From assembly GCF_000802245.2 (NCBI RefSeq), contig NZ_CP021080.1, positions 5,146,001-5,210,000 of the forward strand: 64,000 nucleotides of DNA, read 5' to 3'. The DNA is from Streptomyces pluripotens. Its GTDB lineage: Bacteria; Actinomycetota; Actinomycetes; Streptomycetales; Streptomycetaceae. The notes beneath the pieces are model-generated. The model had not been told where the DNA came from, made no database searches, and saw nothing but the letters and a program-made list of their open reading frames with translations. Shown here piece by piece: positions 12,011 to 22,060 of the stretch; the stretch's first letter is position 1; every line of letters starts with the position of its first letter. Position numbers and translations under genes: made by a program.

Positions 12011-12457
12011 ATGGTCCTCGCTCTGACTGTGTGCGGGATCGTGGTCGCGCTCGTGGTGGTGGGACTGTTCCTGTTCGGGCTGCGCCGTAGGCTGATCCAG
12101 CGTTCCGGCGGGACCTTTGACTGCTCGCTGCGCTGGGACGTGGCCGAGAGGCCGGATGCGGGCGGCAAGGGCTGGAGCTACGGCGTCGCCCGCTACAACG
12201 GCGACCGCGTCGAGTGGTACCGCGTCTTCTCCTACGCCCTCCGCCCCCGTCGTGTCCTGGAGCGCGACCGGATCGAGGTGGCCGGTCGCCGGCTGCCCGA
12301 GGGTGAGGAGGAGCTGGCGCTGCTCTCCGATGCGGTGATCATCACCTGTACGCATCGGGGCGCCCGCCTCGAACTCGCCATGAGCGAGGACGCGCTGACC
12401 GGTTTCCTGGCGTGGCTGGAGGCGGCCCCGCCCGGACAGCGGGTGAACGTCGCGTAG
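12011..12457 (+). CDS. DUF2550 family membrane protein
   Basis: A 148-aa protein with one N-terminal membrane helix (about residues 3-22) followed by a cytosolic DUF2550 domain, recognisable from RSGGTFDCSLR, GWSYGVARYNGDRVEWYRVFS and the conserved RRVLERDRIEV stretch. The function of the family is unknown. It is a standard actinobacterial neighbour of atpC. AGGAGG lies 9 bases before the ATG; an in-frame GTG at 12005 would add two residues. It is separated from atpC by the operon terminator. Confidence 0.82.
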   Translation: MVLALTVCGIVVALVVVGLFLFGLRRRLIQRSGGTFDCSLRWDVAERPDAGGKGWSYGVARYNGDRVEWYRVFSYALRPRRVLERDRIEVAGRRLPEGEEELALLSDAVIITCTHRGARLELAMSEDALTGFLAWLEAAPPGQRVNVA

Positions 12458-12472
12458 GTGTATCCGCTCGTG

Positions 12473-12509
12473 GGTCGGCCCCTCCGGATTCGATCCGGAG
12501 GGGCCGACC
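12473..12509. terminator. Bidirectional terminator between the DUF2550 gene and chitinase
   Basis: A 17-bp perfect inverted repeat: GGTCGGCCCCTCCGGAT (12473-12489), loop TCG, then its complement at 12493-12509. It lies between two convergent genes and can serve both. Confidence 0.88.
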
Positions 12510-12534
12510 TCGTTCGGTGCCTGTGGGCAGTGTG

Positions 12535-14367
<1,833 letters not shown>

Positions 14368-14431
14368 GCTGCGCCTCCCTCTTCTCGGGGTGTCAGGGGC
14401 ATGACTGAGCCTTCACGCCCACGGTGCTGCG

Positions 14432-14473
14432 AGAGTAGAAAGGTCTGGACCACAGGTCAATAGGTCTGGACCA
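14432..14473 (-). promoter_or_regulatory. Chitinase promoter with paired 12-bp repeats (DasR/chitin control type)
   Basis: Read on the minus strand: -35 TTGACC (plus 14460-14455), a 17-base spacer, -10 TACTCT (plus 14437-14432). AGGTCTGGACCA occurs twice on the plus strand (14441-14452 and 14462-14473), 21 bases apart, flanking the -35 box. Known: Streptomyces chitinase promoters carry such 12-bp repeats, which mediate chitin induction and glucose repression, and the core GGTC-n2-GACC resembles the DasR site. Confidence 0.85.
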
Positions 14474-14670
14474 GCTGCTGTCTGGGAGGTGACGGGACCC
14501 CCAACTCCTCCACTGACAGGGCTGCTTGCCTGGGACCGTGCGGTTCCAGCCCAGGCATCAGGTGGCTGACGTGCGTCTTCTTCGTGCCCTCCGTCGCCCC
14601 CGGAGGCTCGGTGGTCTCGGCGTGGGACACAGCTCACGGACGTACCCTGAGCCGGCGATGAGGAGGGTGT

Positions 14671-15366
14671 ATGAAGGACACGGCACGCCCACGGACGGTC
14701 CTGGTCGTCGACGACGACGCCGCGATCCGGCGCTCCCTGGAGCGCGGCCTCCGGCTAGGTGGCTTCGCGGTGCGGACCGCCGCTGACGGGACCGAGGCCC
14801 TCACCGTGATGGAAACGGCGGCCCCGGACGTCGTGGTGCTCGACGTGTCGATGCCCGGCGTGAACGGCATCCAGGTATGCGCCCGGCTCCGTGCGGAGGG
14901 CCGTGACCTGCCGGTACTCATGCTCTCCGCGCTCGACGAGACCGCCGACCGGATAGCCGGACTCCAGGCGGGCGGCGACGACTACCTCGTCAAGCCGTTC
15001 GCCCTGCAGGAGTTGGTGCTGCGGCTGCACGCCCTGCTGCGCCGCCGCCCCCCGGCCGACCGGGACGTGCTGCGGGTGGCAGGCCTGGTGATCGACTCAG
15101 CGGCCCACACCGTCGAGCGGGACGGCAGCCCGCTGGACCTGACCCCGCGCGAGTTCGCACTGCTGGTGGTACTCGCCCGCAACGCCGGACTGGTCCTCAC
15201 CCGCGACCAACTTCTGGAGCGGGTCTGGGGCTACGACTTCGACGTGCGCACCGATGCCGTCGACACCTTCGTCAGCTATCTGCGGCGCAAGCTGGAGGCA
15301 GACGGGCGGCAGCGGCTGATCCACACAGTGCGCGGTGTCGGCTTCGTCCTGCGGGAGACGCGATGA
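14671..15366 (+). CDS. OmpR-family response regulator
   Basis: A 231-aa regulator: receiver domain (residues about 9-120, acidic pair DDD at 14-16, phosphoacceptor Asp58 in VVVLDVSMPG, Lys in YLVKPF) and a C-terminal winged helix (about 133-230, ending RGVGFVLRE). A GAGGAGG ribosome site precedes the ATG. Its stop overlaps the kinase start (ATGA). It lies divergently upstream of the chitinase gene; a role in chitinase control is plausible from position, but the target could equally be the two small exported genes downstream. Confidence 0.9.
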   Translation: MKDTARPRTVLVVDDDAAIRRSLERGLRLGGFAVRTAADGTEALTVMETAAPDVVVLDVSMPGVNGIQVCARLRAEGRDLPVLMLSALDETADRIAGLQAGGDDYLVKPFALQELVLRLHALLRRRPPADRDVLRVAGLVIDSAAHTVERDGSPLDLTPREFALLVVLARNAGLVLTRDQLLERVWGYDFDVRTDAVDTFVSYLRRKLEADGRQRLIHTVRGVGFVLRETR

Positions 15367-16826
15367 GGCTGTCCGCCCGGATCGGCCTCGCTGTCGGCTG
15401 CACGGTTCCGCTGCTGGTGTTGGCATCCGGCTGGTTGCTGCTGCGCCTGGTCACCCCTGATCTGCACCGCGCTGCCGACCAGCACTTGCGGCAGCAGGCC
15501 GTGGCCCTCGCCCCGGATGCCCGGTCCCTCTTGCGGGCCTCGGCGAACGGCCGCACCGAGGCCGCCGACAGCAGGGAGCGCAAGTTGCTCAGTGCGGCCC
15601 TGGACGTCGGCGTGCGCGTCGTCGGACCGGACACCAGCTTCAGTGCCGGGCCTCAGCCCGCGGCATCGGTCAGACTGCCCGAGCGAAGCGCAGTTCCGGT
15701 CACCGTCCGTGACGGTGCCCGTAGCTGGCGGGTGCTGGCCCGACCCGTCCGGGGCGCGACCGCCACCGGCACCTTGTGGGTGTTCTCGTCCGACTCCGCC
15801 GACCGCACCAGGCTCGGTCTCGTCCGGCGCCGGGTGATTTTCGCCGCGCTGCTCGCCGCACCCGTGTCCGGACTGATCGCCTGGGGCCTGGCCTCCGGGG
15901 TGAGTGTGCCGCTTCGCCGTCTGACCCGCCGTGCCGCAGGTCTCGATCCGCGTACCAGCAGCACCCGGCTCGGCCAGGAGCGAACCGGGGTCACGGAGGT
16001 CGACGAACTGGCGGCCACCCTGCGGACCGTCCTCGCCCGCTACGACGAACAAGTCGCCCGCACGACCGAGGCCTTGGACACCGCCCGTTCGTTCTCCTCC
16101 GCGGCGGCACACGAGTTGCGCACCCCGCTGATGAGCATGGGTACCAACCTCGACATCCTCGCCGACCATCCTGACCTGCCAGGACCCGAGCGCCATGAGG
16201 TCCTCACCGACCTGCAGCGCGAACACGGCCGACTGCTTGGCCTGCTGGTGATGCTGCGCGAGCTGGGCCGCGGGGACCTGGTGGAGGCGGAGGCATTCCG
16301 GGCGGTCGACGTGTCCGACGTCGCCGACGCGGCAGTCGCCGAGGCCCGCCGCCGGGCCCCGGACGCCGACATCGTGCTGGACGTGGCACCGGGGGCCGTC
16401 GTGCACGGCTGGGAGCCTGGCCTGCGGCTACTGCTGGACAATCTGCTCGGCAATGCCCTGATCCACGGTCGCGACGCGCAGGGCCGGGTACGTGTGCGGG
16501 TGGGCGTCCGCCGTGCTCCGGACCGGGTCGGGATCACGGTGGACGATTGCGGGACCGGCGTGCCGCCCGACGCCCGGGCCCGGATCTTCGAACGGTTCGA
16601 ACGGGGCCCCAGGAGCGCCGGTTCGGGGCTCGGGCTCACCCTCGTCGCCCAGCAGGCAGCGCTGCACCGGGGGAGCGTCACCGTGACGGACGGGCCGGAC
16701 GGCCGCGGGGCGCGCTTCGAGGTGCGGCTGCCGTCGGGGGGCGGCAGGTTGCCCGGCCGGCGGGACTGGCTGATCGGGACGGCCGGGGCGGACCGGTCAC
16801 AGAGTTTCCCCAAAGACCGTCCCTAA
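15363..16826 (+). CDS. Membrane sensor histidine kinase
   Basis: A 487-aa kinase: membrane helix (about residues 7-28), extracytoplasmic sensor of about 120 residues, second helix (about 154-176), HAMP linker, dimerisation domain with the phosphoacceptor His250 in AAAHELRTPL, and a catalytic ATPase domain (N box NLLGNALIHG, G1 DDCGTGVPP, G2 SGLGLTLV). A 30-residue polar tail follows the ATPase domain. Coupled by ATGA to the response regulator gene. The input signal is unknown. Confidence 0.9.
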   Translation: MRLSARIGLAVGCTVPLLVLASGWLLLRLVTPDLHRAADQHLRQQAVALAPDARSLLRASANGRTEAADSRERKLLSAALDVGVRVVGPDTSFSAGPQPAASVRLPERSAVPVTVRDGARSWRVLARPVRGATATGTLWVFSSDSADRTRLGLVRRRVIFAALLAAPVSGLIAWGLASGVSVPLRRLTRRAAGLDPRTSSTRLGQERTGVTEVDELAATLRTVLARYDEQVARTTEALDTARSFSSAAAHELRTPLMSMGTNLDILADHPDLPGPERHEVLTDLQREHGRLLGLLVMLRELGRGDLVEAEAFRAVDVSDVADAAVAEARRRAPDADIVLDVAPGAVVHGWEPGLRLLLDNLLGNALIHGRDAQGRVRVRVGVRRAPDRVGITVDDCGTGVPPDARARIFERFERGPRSAGSGLGLTLVAQQAALHRGSVTVTDGPDGRGARFEVRLPSGGGRLPGRRDWLIGTAGADRSQSFPKDRP

Positions 16827-16881
16827 CCTCCGCCACGACGGACGGACCACAGGGCCGTCCCGGAAGTGAACGGAGAGGCAG

Positions 16882-17286
16882 ATGCAGGTACGACGCGGGA
16901 CACGCACGCTGCTCGCGGGGCTCGCCGCAGCGGCCGTCCTGGCGGGCACGGCGGGGGCGGCCGCCGCGGCCGACGGCACATCCGCCGCCAAGCCGGCCGG
17001 CGACGGGGCCAAGGCACTGTGCAAGCGGGTGCCGAGGATCGACCGGCGGATCGAACGGGCACTGCAGAGGATCGACGCCGGAGCGGACGGGCGCGGTTCG
17101 CTGGCGCGGCTGGAGAAGCGCATCGACAACGCGAAGAAGGCCGGGCACACGGAGATCGCCACATTCCTCCAGGACCGGCTGGCGTTCCGCACGTCGCTTC
17201 GGACGAACCTGGTGCAGCGCCAGAAGGACCTGGCGGACGTCAAGACGTGGTGCCAGGACAACAACGTTCAAAAGGCGGCGGGCTGA
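16882..17286 (+). CDS. Small exported helical protein
   Basis: A 134-aa protein with a Sec-type signal peptide (basic start, hydrophobic core to about residue 30, AAAAA cleavage region). The mature part is charged and probably all-helical, with two Cys residues (CKRVPRIDRRIERAL and WCQDNN) that could form a disulfide. I do not recognise a family. GGAGAGG precedes the ATG. It lies 55 bases after the kinase and its stop overlaps the next gene (TGATG), so it probably belongs to the two-component regulon or acts as its accessory. Confidence 0.75.
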   Translation: MQVRRGTRTLLAGLAAAAVLAGTAGAAAAADGTSAAKPAGDGAKALCKRVPRIDRRIERALQRIDAGADGRGSLARLEKRIDNAKKAGHTEIATFLQDRLAFRTSLRTNLVQRQKDLADVKTWCQDNNVQKAAG

Positions 17287-17519
17287 TGCACGCCCTGGGG
17301 CGGGTGTCGGTGCTCGCAGCCGTGCTCATGGCCGTCACCACCGGCTGCGGATGGCACCACGACGCGTCGTCGGACGCCACGCCCGGCCCCGCCTCCTCCT
17401 CTGCGGCTCCTTCGGGCACGCCTTCGGGATACGCGCAGATGGAGAAGAAGGTGGACGCCGCCGAGTCCGCCGCGGCTGCGGCGGATCGCGACGCCGCGGC
17501 CGACGACACGGACCGGTGA
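17286..17519 (+). CDS. Small putative lipoprotein
   Basis: A 77-aa protein with a signal peptide ending in a lipobox-like VTTGC (Cys about residue 21), followed by a Ser/Pro/Ala linker and a short Ala/Asp/Glu-rich helix. The start overlaps the stop of the preceding exported protein. No family is recognised. The tail resembles short coiled-coil lipoproteins that sit at the membrane surface; this is only a resemblance. Confidence 0.65.
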   Translation: MHALGRVSVLAAVLMAVTTGCGWHHDASSDATPGPASSSAAPSGTPSGYAQMEKKVDAAESAAAAADRDAAADDTDR

Positions 17520-17522
17520 GGC

Positions 17523-17552
17523 GGGCGGGGAACCGGTCAGCGTTCCCCGCCC
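17523..17552. terminator. Convergent-gene terminator
   Basis: GGGCGGGGAAC (17523-17533) pairs with GTTCCCCGCCC (17542-17552) around an 8-base loop. It overlaps the 3' end of the adenosyltransferase gene and directly follows the lipoprotein stop, so it can serve both directions. Confidence 0.8.
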
Positions 17553-18109
17553 GGCACCCACAGCACGTCTCCGGTCTCCTTGTTCGCAATCCTGGCCAGG
17601 ATGAACAAGAGGTCGGAGAGGCGGTTGAGGTAGGTGGCGGTGAGCGGGTTCATCGTCTCGCCGTGGACCTCAAGGGCTGTCCAGGTGGAGCGCTCGGCCC
17701 GGCGCACAACCGTGCAGGCCTGGTGGAGGAGGGCCGCTCCCGCGGTACCGCCGGGCAGGATGAAGGAGCGCAGCTTCTCCAGTTGTTCGTTGAAGCGGTC
17801 GCAGTCCGCCTCCAGCCTGTCGACGTAGAACTGCTCCACGCGCAGCGGCGGGAACTCCGGGTCCTCCACCACGGGTGTGGACAGGTCCGCACCCACGTCG
17901 AACAGGTCGTTCTGCACCCGGGTGAGTACCTTGACGACCGCTTCGTCCAGGCCACCCAGCGCGATGGCGGTGCCAATCACCGCGTTGGCCTCGTTGGCGT
18001 CCGCGTAGGCGGAGATCCTGAGGTCGGTCTTGGGCACCCGGCTCATGTCGCCGAGGCTGGTGGTGCCCTGGTCGCCGGTCCTGGTGTAGATGCGCGTCAG
18101 ATTGACCAT
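17537..18109 (-). CDS. PduO-type cob(I)alamin adenosyltransferase
   Basis: A 190-aa enzyme that makes adenosylcobalamin from cob(I)alamin and ATP. The N-terminal ATP loop TRTGDQGTTSLG, SAYADANEANA, and the C-terminal VVRRAERSTWTA and YLNRLSDLLFILAR match the PduO/EutT-like family. The product is the cofactor for the mutases whose helpers lie further along the window. There is no Shine-Dalgarno sequence; a -10-like TACGCT ends six bases before the ATG, so a leaderless mRNA is likely. Confidence 0.92.
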   Translation of the reverse strand: MVNLTRIYTRTGDQGTTSLGDMSRVPKTDLRISAYADANEANAVIGTAIALGGLDEAVVKVLTRVQNDLFDVGADLSTPVVEDPEFPPLRVEQFYVDRLEADCDRFNEQLEKLRSFILPGGTAGAALLHQACTVVRRAERSTWTALEVHGETMNPLTATYLNRLSDLLFILARIANKETGDVLWVPGGER

Positions 18110-18115
18110 GCGGCC

Positions 18116-18121
18116 AGCGTA
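18116..18121 (-). promoter_or_regulatory. -10 element of a leaderless promoter
   Basis: TACGCT on the minus strand, then GGCCGC, then the ATG of the cobalamin adenosyltransferase gene. It fits the TANNNT consensus at a leaderless distance. Confidence 0.55.
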
Positions 18122-18122
18122 A

Positions 18123-18872
18123 TTACGCTCCGGCTGTCCGGAACACTCGTGTGCCCACCGTCACGCTGAGTACCGTGAAGCCGATCGCGACGAGGGCGCC
18201 GTACAGCATGTGGGTGGTCGTGTACTGGCCGACGTACGCGTCGCGCACCGCGTCCACCAGATAGCGGAACGGCATCAGGTGCGAGAGCACGTTCAGCCAG
18301 CCTGGCGCCAGGGTCATCGGCAGCATCAGCCCGGAGAGCAGCATCGACGGCATCGACACCGCGTTGATCAGCGGGCCGAACTCCTGTGGGGTGCGGACCT
18401 TCATCCCCAGCGCGTAGGACAGCGAGGCCAGTGCGAGCGTGAGCAGGGCGACGAACGCGAACCCGATGAGGATGCCCGGCAGCGGTGCCCGCAGCCCCAT
18501 CAGCAGCGCGGCCAGCACCAGGAGCACCGCCTGGAAGATGAAGACGGTGGCGTCGCGCAGCACCCGGCCAAGGAGCAGGGCCAGGCGGCTGACGGGGGTG
18601 ACGCGCATCCGCTCCACCACTCCCTGGGCGTTCTCCATGATGATCGTGAACCCTGCGAACAGGGCACCGAACAAGCCGAGTTGGAGCAGTAGGCCGGGCA
18701 CCAGCACCTGCCAGGAGTTGCCCTTCCCGCCCAGTGGGAGGCCGGTGAGGAGCGGCCCGAAGAAGACCAGGTACAGCAGGGGCGTCAGCACCCCGAAGAG
18801 CAGTGCGAAGCGGGAGCGCAGGGACTGGCGGAGGTAGCGGCCGTAGACGAGGGCCGTGTCGTGCAGTGGCAT
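18123..18872 (-). CDS. ABC-2 type transporter permease, DrrB-like
   Basis: A 249-aa membrane permease with about six hydrophobic segments and the ABC-2 signature region around MENAQGVVERMRVTPVSR. It pairs with the upstream ATPase to form a drug or lipid exporter of the DrrAB type. The ATG at 18872 has AGGA eight bases upstream; an in-frame ATG at 18902 is poorly placed. It ends 13 bases from the adenosyltransferase start. Confidence 0.88.
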   Translation of the reverse strand: MPLHDTALVYGRYLRQSLRSRFALLFGVLTPLLYLVFFGPLLTGLPLGGKGNSWQVLVPGLLLQLGLFGALFAGFTIIMENAQGVVERMRVTPVSRLALLLGRVLRDATVFIFQAVLLVLAALLMGLRAPLPGILIGFAFVALLTLALASLSYALGMKVRTPQEFGPLINAVSMPSMLLSGLMLPMTLAPGWLNVLSHLMPFRYLVDAVRDAYVGQYTTTHMLYGALVAIGFTVLSVTVGTRVFRTAGA

Positions 18873-18905
18873 GCGAGAGGTCCTATGTCCTAGAGGCCCC
18901 ATGTC

Positions 18906-19691
18906 CTATACGGATACCGGGGCGGGGTCGACTGGGGCGGGGCCGCGGCCGGTGACGGTGAGGAAGGTGTCCTGCAGGGTGGCGTCGAGCGAGCCGCCGT
19001 AGCGGAGTTTGAGGGCGCTCGGGGTGCCCTCGGCGGCGACCGCGCCCCGGTCGACGATCACCAGACGGTCGGCGAGGGCATCGGCCTCGTCCAGGTAGTG
19101 GGTGGTCAGGAAGACGGTCGTGCCGTGGCCATCGCGTAGCCGGCGGACCAGGTCCCACAGGCCGGCGCGGCTGCCGGGGTCGAGGCCGGTCGTCGGCTCG
19201 TCCAGGAACAGCACCTTCGGGCGATGCGTGAGCGCCATCGCGATGTCCAGGCGGCGCCGCTGGCCGCCGGACAGGGCGCCCGTCCTGCGGCCGAGGAGTC
19301 CGGTGAGGTCCAGTTCCCGGGCCAGTTCCCCGGCGCGCTCGATCGCCTCGTCCTTCGGCAGCCGGTACAGCCGACCCTGGGTGATGAGTTCCTCCCGCAC
19401 GGTGATCTGCGGGTCCGCCCCGCCGGACTGGGCCACGAGCCCGCACGCCCCGCGCACACCGACCGGATCGGTCGCGAGGTCGTGCCCGGCGATGGTGGCC
19501 GTGCCGCCGGTGGGTTTGAGCAGAGTGGTGAGCATGCGCAGGGTGGTCGTCTTGCCGGCGCCGTTGGGTCCGAGGAATCCGAGGATCTCGCCGCTGCGGA
19601 CGGTGAGGTCGATACCGCGTACGGCTTCCACGGGACCGCTTCTGGTCTGGAACGTGCGGGCCAGTCCGGCCGCGCTGATGACTGCTGTCAT
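18906..19691 (-). CDS. ABC transporter ATPase, DrrA-like
   Basis: A 261-aa ATPase: Walker A GPNGAGKT, Q-loop SGGADPQITV, signature LSGGQRRRLDIAM, Walker B KVLFLDEPTTGLDP, switch His in TTHYLDEAD. It drives the permease encoded just downstream. The start MTAVISAAGLARTF was chosen on family length; an earlier ATG at 19742 would place the start inside the palindromic operator. Control by the divergent TetR gene is inferred from the operator between them. Confidence 0.9.
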   Translation of the reverse strand: MTAVISAAGLARTFQTRSGPVEAVRGIDLTVRSGEILGFLGPNGAGKTTTLRMLTTLLKPTGGTATIAGHDLATDPVGVRGACGLVAQSGGADPQITVREELITQGRLYRLPKDEAIERAGELARELDLTGLLGRRTGALSGGQRRRLDIAMALTHRPKVLFLDEPTTGLDPGSRAGLWDLVRRLRDGHGTTVFLTTHYLDEADALADRLVIVDRGAVAAEGTPSALKLRYGGSLDATLQDTFLTVTGRGPAPVDPAPVSV

Positions 19692-19712
19692 GACACCAGA
19701 AAAACAGAGTCT

Positions 19713-19743
19713 CTTGATTTTTGCAATGACTCCAAAAATCAAG
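19713..19743. promoter_or_regulatory. TetR operator between ABC exporter and its regulator
   Basis: CTTGATTTTTG (19713-19723), nine bases, CAAAAATCAAG (19733-19743): perfect 11-bp arms, unusually A/T-rich for this genome, in the gap between divergent ABC and tetR genes. Confidence 0.85.
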
Positions 19744-19768
19744 TGCCACCAATCATCGCGTGGCGATC

Positions 19769-19774
19769 TACGAT
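19769..19774 (+). promoter_or_regulatory. -10 element of a leaderless tetR promoter
   Basis: TACGAT ends six bases before the ATG at 19781; no ribosome site is present. Confidence 0.45.
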
Positions 19775-19780
19775 GGCGGC

Positions 19781-20422
19781 ATGGCAGAGGGGCTCAGGGA
19801 GCGGAAGAAGCGCGAGACCAGGCAGCGGATCTCGGACATCGCCACGGGGTTGTTCCTGGAGCGCGGCTTCACGGCAGTGACGATGGCGGACGTGGCCGAG
19901 GCGGCCGACGTCTCCGTCAATACCGTCTACAACTACTTCCCCGCCAAAGAGGACCTCTTCTTCGACCGCTCGGCCGGAGTCGTCGACCGGCTCGCGCGCT
20001 GGGTGCGCGGCCGGGATGCGGGGGAGTCGGCCGCCCGGGCCGTTCTGCGGGAAATGCGTGCGGAGGTCGAGGCCGTCTCCCCCCGGGTCGGCCTCATGGA
20101 GGGGTACGACCGCTTCATGCGCGTCATTCGCGAGGCCCCGCCGCTGCGCTCGCGACTGTGGAGCCTGGAGCAGGAGATCCAGGACGCCCTGGAGGTGGAG
20201 CTGCGCGAGGAGACGTGTGCTGCTCCCGGCGATCCACTGCCTGATCTGGTCGCCGGTCAGCTGTGCTGGGTCAACCGGACGGTCTTCGCGGCCATCAGCC
20301 GTGAGATGCTCGCCGGCCGCAAACCGGTCGAAGCGTCCCGAGAGGTACTTCTCCTCCTGGACGACATCGAGGAGTTGTTGAGCGAGAAGGTCCTCAACTA
20401 CGCCGTTCGGGGCGTGTCCTGA
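19781..20422 (+). CDS. TetR-family regulator of the ABC exporter
   Basis: A 213-aa repressor with an N-terminal helix-turn-helix (TMADVAEAADVSVNTVYNYFPAKEDLF, quoted in part: VSVNTVYNYF is the recognition helix). The C-terminal ligand domain is all-helical. It is divergent from the DrrAB-like genes across a 31-bp palindrome, so repression of both sides is likely. The ATG at 19781 appears leaderless; a GTG at 19760 is a weaker choice. Confidence 0.88.
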   Translation: MAEGLRERKKRETRQRISDIATGLFLERGFTAVTMADVAEAADVSVNTVYNYFPAKEDLFFDRSAGVVDRLARWVRGRDAGESAARAVLREMRAEVEAVSPRVGLMEGYDRFMRVIREAPPLRSRLWSLEQEIQDALEVELREETCAAPGDPLPDLVAGQLCWVNRTVFAAISREMLAGRKPVEASREVLLLLDDIEELLSEKVLNYAVRGVS

Positions 20423-20719
20423 CCGGCAGAGCGGGATCTGAACGTACCTGACCTCCTTCCCGGACGGGCATCCAGGGGGTATCCGGGGGCATTTCCGGGC
20501 GGATCAACCAGCCTTCCCGTGGAAGGACTTGGCGCTCCGGCCGCCGCGGCCGGGGGTGCGCGGAGTGGCCTGCGAAGCGCCGCCGGGCCGGCATGCGGTA
20601 CGTGACCGGTGTCTCACCCGCTGAGACCGTGACACGCATTACTTACCCGCCTCAAGGGAGCGCATGAGCGCTATGGTCCGCCGGAGAGGCAGACGTTCAC
20701 AGCGTTCAAGGGAGTCGGA

Positions 20720-21568
20720 GTGGCACGGAAGCTCGCCGTCATCGGGGCCGGTCTGATGGGGTCCGGTATCGCCCAGGTCGCCGCGCAGGCAGGCTGGGAC
20801 GTCGTCCTGCGGGACGTCACCGACGGGGCACTCAAGCGTGGCACCGACGGCATCAAGGCCTCGTACGACAAGTTCGTGAGCAAGGGCAAGCTGGAGGCGC
20901 ACGACGCCGACGCCGCTCTCGGTCGCATCACCCCGACCACCGACCTGGACGCCGCCGCCGACGCCGACATCGTTGTGGAGGCCGTCTTCGAGAAGCTGGA
21001 GGTCAAGCACGAGATCTTCCGCGCGCTCGACAAGCTCGTGCGCGAGGACGCCGTGCTCGCCTCCAACACCTCCGCGATCCCGATCACCAAGATCGCAGCG
21101 GCCACCGAGCGCCCGGAGCGGGTCGTCGGTGTGCACTTCTTCTCGCCGGTGCCGATGATGCAGCTCGTCGAGCTCGTCCGGGGCTACAAGACCAGCGATG
21201 AAACCCTCGCCACCGCGCGGGAGTTCGCCGAGTCCGTCGGTAAGACCTGCATCGTCGTCAACCGGGACGTCGCCGGGTTCGTCACCACCCGGCTGATCTC
21301 CGCCCTCGTCGTGGAGGCGACCAAACTCTATGAGTCGGGCGTCGCGACTGCCGAGGACATCGACCTCGCCTGCAAGCTGGGCTTCGGTCACGCCATGGGC
21401 CCGCTGGCCACCGCGGACCTCACCGGCGTGGACATCCTGCTGCACGCCACCGGAAACATCTACACCGAGTCCCAGGACGAGAAGTTCGCCCCGCCGGAGC
21501 TGATGCGCCGGATGGTGGATGCCGGTGACATCGGCCGCAAGAGCGGGCAGGGCTTCTACACGTACTGA
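20720..21568 (+). CDS. 3-hydroxybutyryl-CoA dehydrogenase
   Basis: A 282-aa NAD(P)-dependent enzyme interconverting acetoacetyl-CoA and 3-hydroxybutyryl-CoA. It has the dinucleotide fold GAGLMGSGIAQVAAQAGW at the N-terminus, the catalytic His-Glu region in VGVHFFSPVPMMQLVE, and the C-terminal helical domain with FGHAMGPLATADLTGVD. The GTG start is preceded by AAGGGAG. A roughly 300-base gap before it carries no gene. It probably acts in butyrate/PHB or ethylmalonyl-CoA metabolism together with the thiolase at 38.7 kb. Confidence 0.92.
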   Translation: MARKLAVIGAGLMGSGIAQVAAQAGWDVVLRDVTDGALKRGTDGIKASYDKFVSKGKLEAHDADAALGRITPTTDLDAAADADIVVEAVFEKLEVKHEIFRALDKLVREDAVLASNTSAIPITKIAAATERPERVVGVHFFSPVPMMQLVELVRGYKTSDETLATAREFAESVGKTCIVVNRDVAGFVTTRLISALVVEATKLYESGVATAEDIDLACKLGFGHAMGPLATADLTGVDILLHATGNIYTESQDEKFAPPELMRRMVDAGDIGRKSGQGFYTY

Positions 21569-21736
21569 GAGCCATCCGTACGTACATCCGCCGGACATTC
21601 ACCCCGGGAGTATCACTCCCAGGGGTGAATTCGGTATCGGATCGCTTACAAGCAGCAACCGCACCGCCACTCGCACAGTCAGACGTTGCACAGCACCGTC
21701 ATGGAGTACGCCAACCGCACTCAACGGGGAGCGCAT

Positions 21737-22060
21737 ATGCACATCAGGGGCGACCACGCCGAGCTGGTCGTCGGGGGCCGCCTCGACGTGCGCAGCGCGG
21801 CGGACGCCCGCACGGCCCTCCACACGGCCGTCGACGCCGGAGCTGGTGACCTGGTGCTCGACCTCTCCGAACTGGACTCCTGGGACGCCACCGGTCTCGG
21901 AGTCATCATGGGCGCCCACCGGCGGGCCGGCCGCTGTGGTCGCCGCCTGGTGCTGCGGCGTGTGCCGCCGCAGATGCAGCGCTTGCTGGTGGCCACCCGG
22001 CTGCACCGCATCCTCGCCATCGAGGGCGGCATCGGCGTGGAATCACTGCCCCGCGTGTGA
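21737..22060 (+). CDS. STAS-domain protein (anti-sigma factor antagonist-like), phosphosite missing
   Basis: A 107-aa single STAS domain. The usual phosphorylation loop D-S-[ST]-G-L reads D-A-T-G-L in LDSWDATGLGVIMG, so the canonical phosphoacceptor Ser is Ala. Known: SpoIIAA/RsbV-type antagonists are switched off by phosphorylation of that Ser. Inferred: constitutively active antagonist or a scaffold not under kinase control; the adjacent Thr might substitute. GGGGAG lies five bases before the ATG. Arg-rich C-terminal half (HRRAGRCGRRLVLRRV). Confidence 0.8.
   Translation: MHIRGDHAELVVGGRLDVRSAADARTALHTAVDAGAGDLVLDLSELDSWDATGLGVIMGAHRRAGRCGRRLVLRRVPPQMQRLLVATRLHRILAIEGGIGVESLPRV

Noticed and set aside
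20423..20719. Gap after tetR examined for a small RNA or gene
   Set aside because: It is GC-rich with weak inverted repeats only; nothing supportable was seen.
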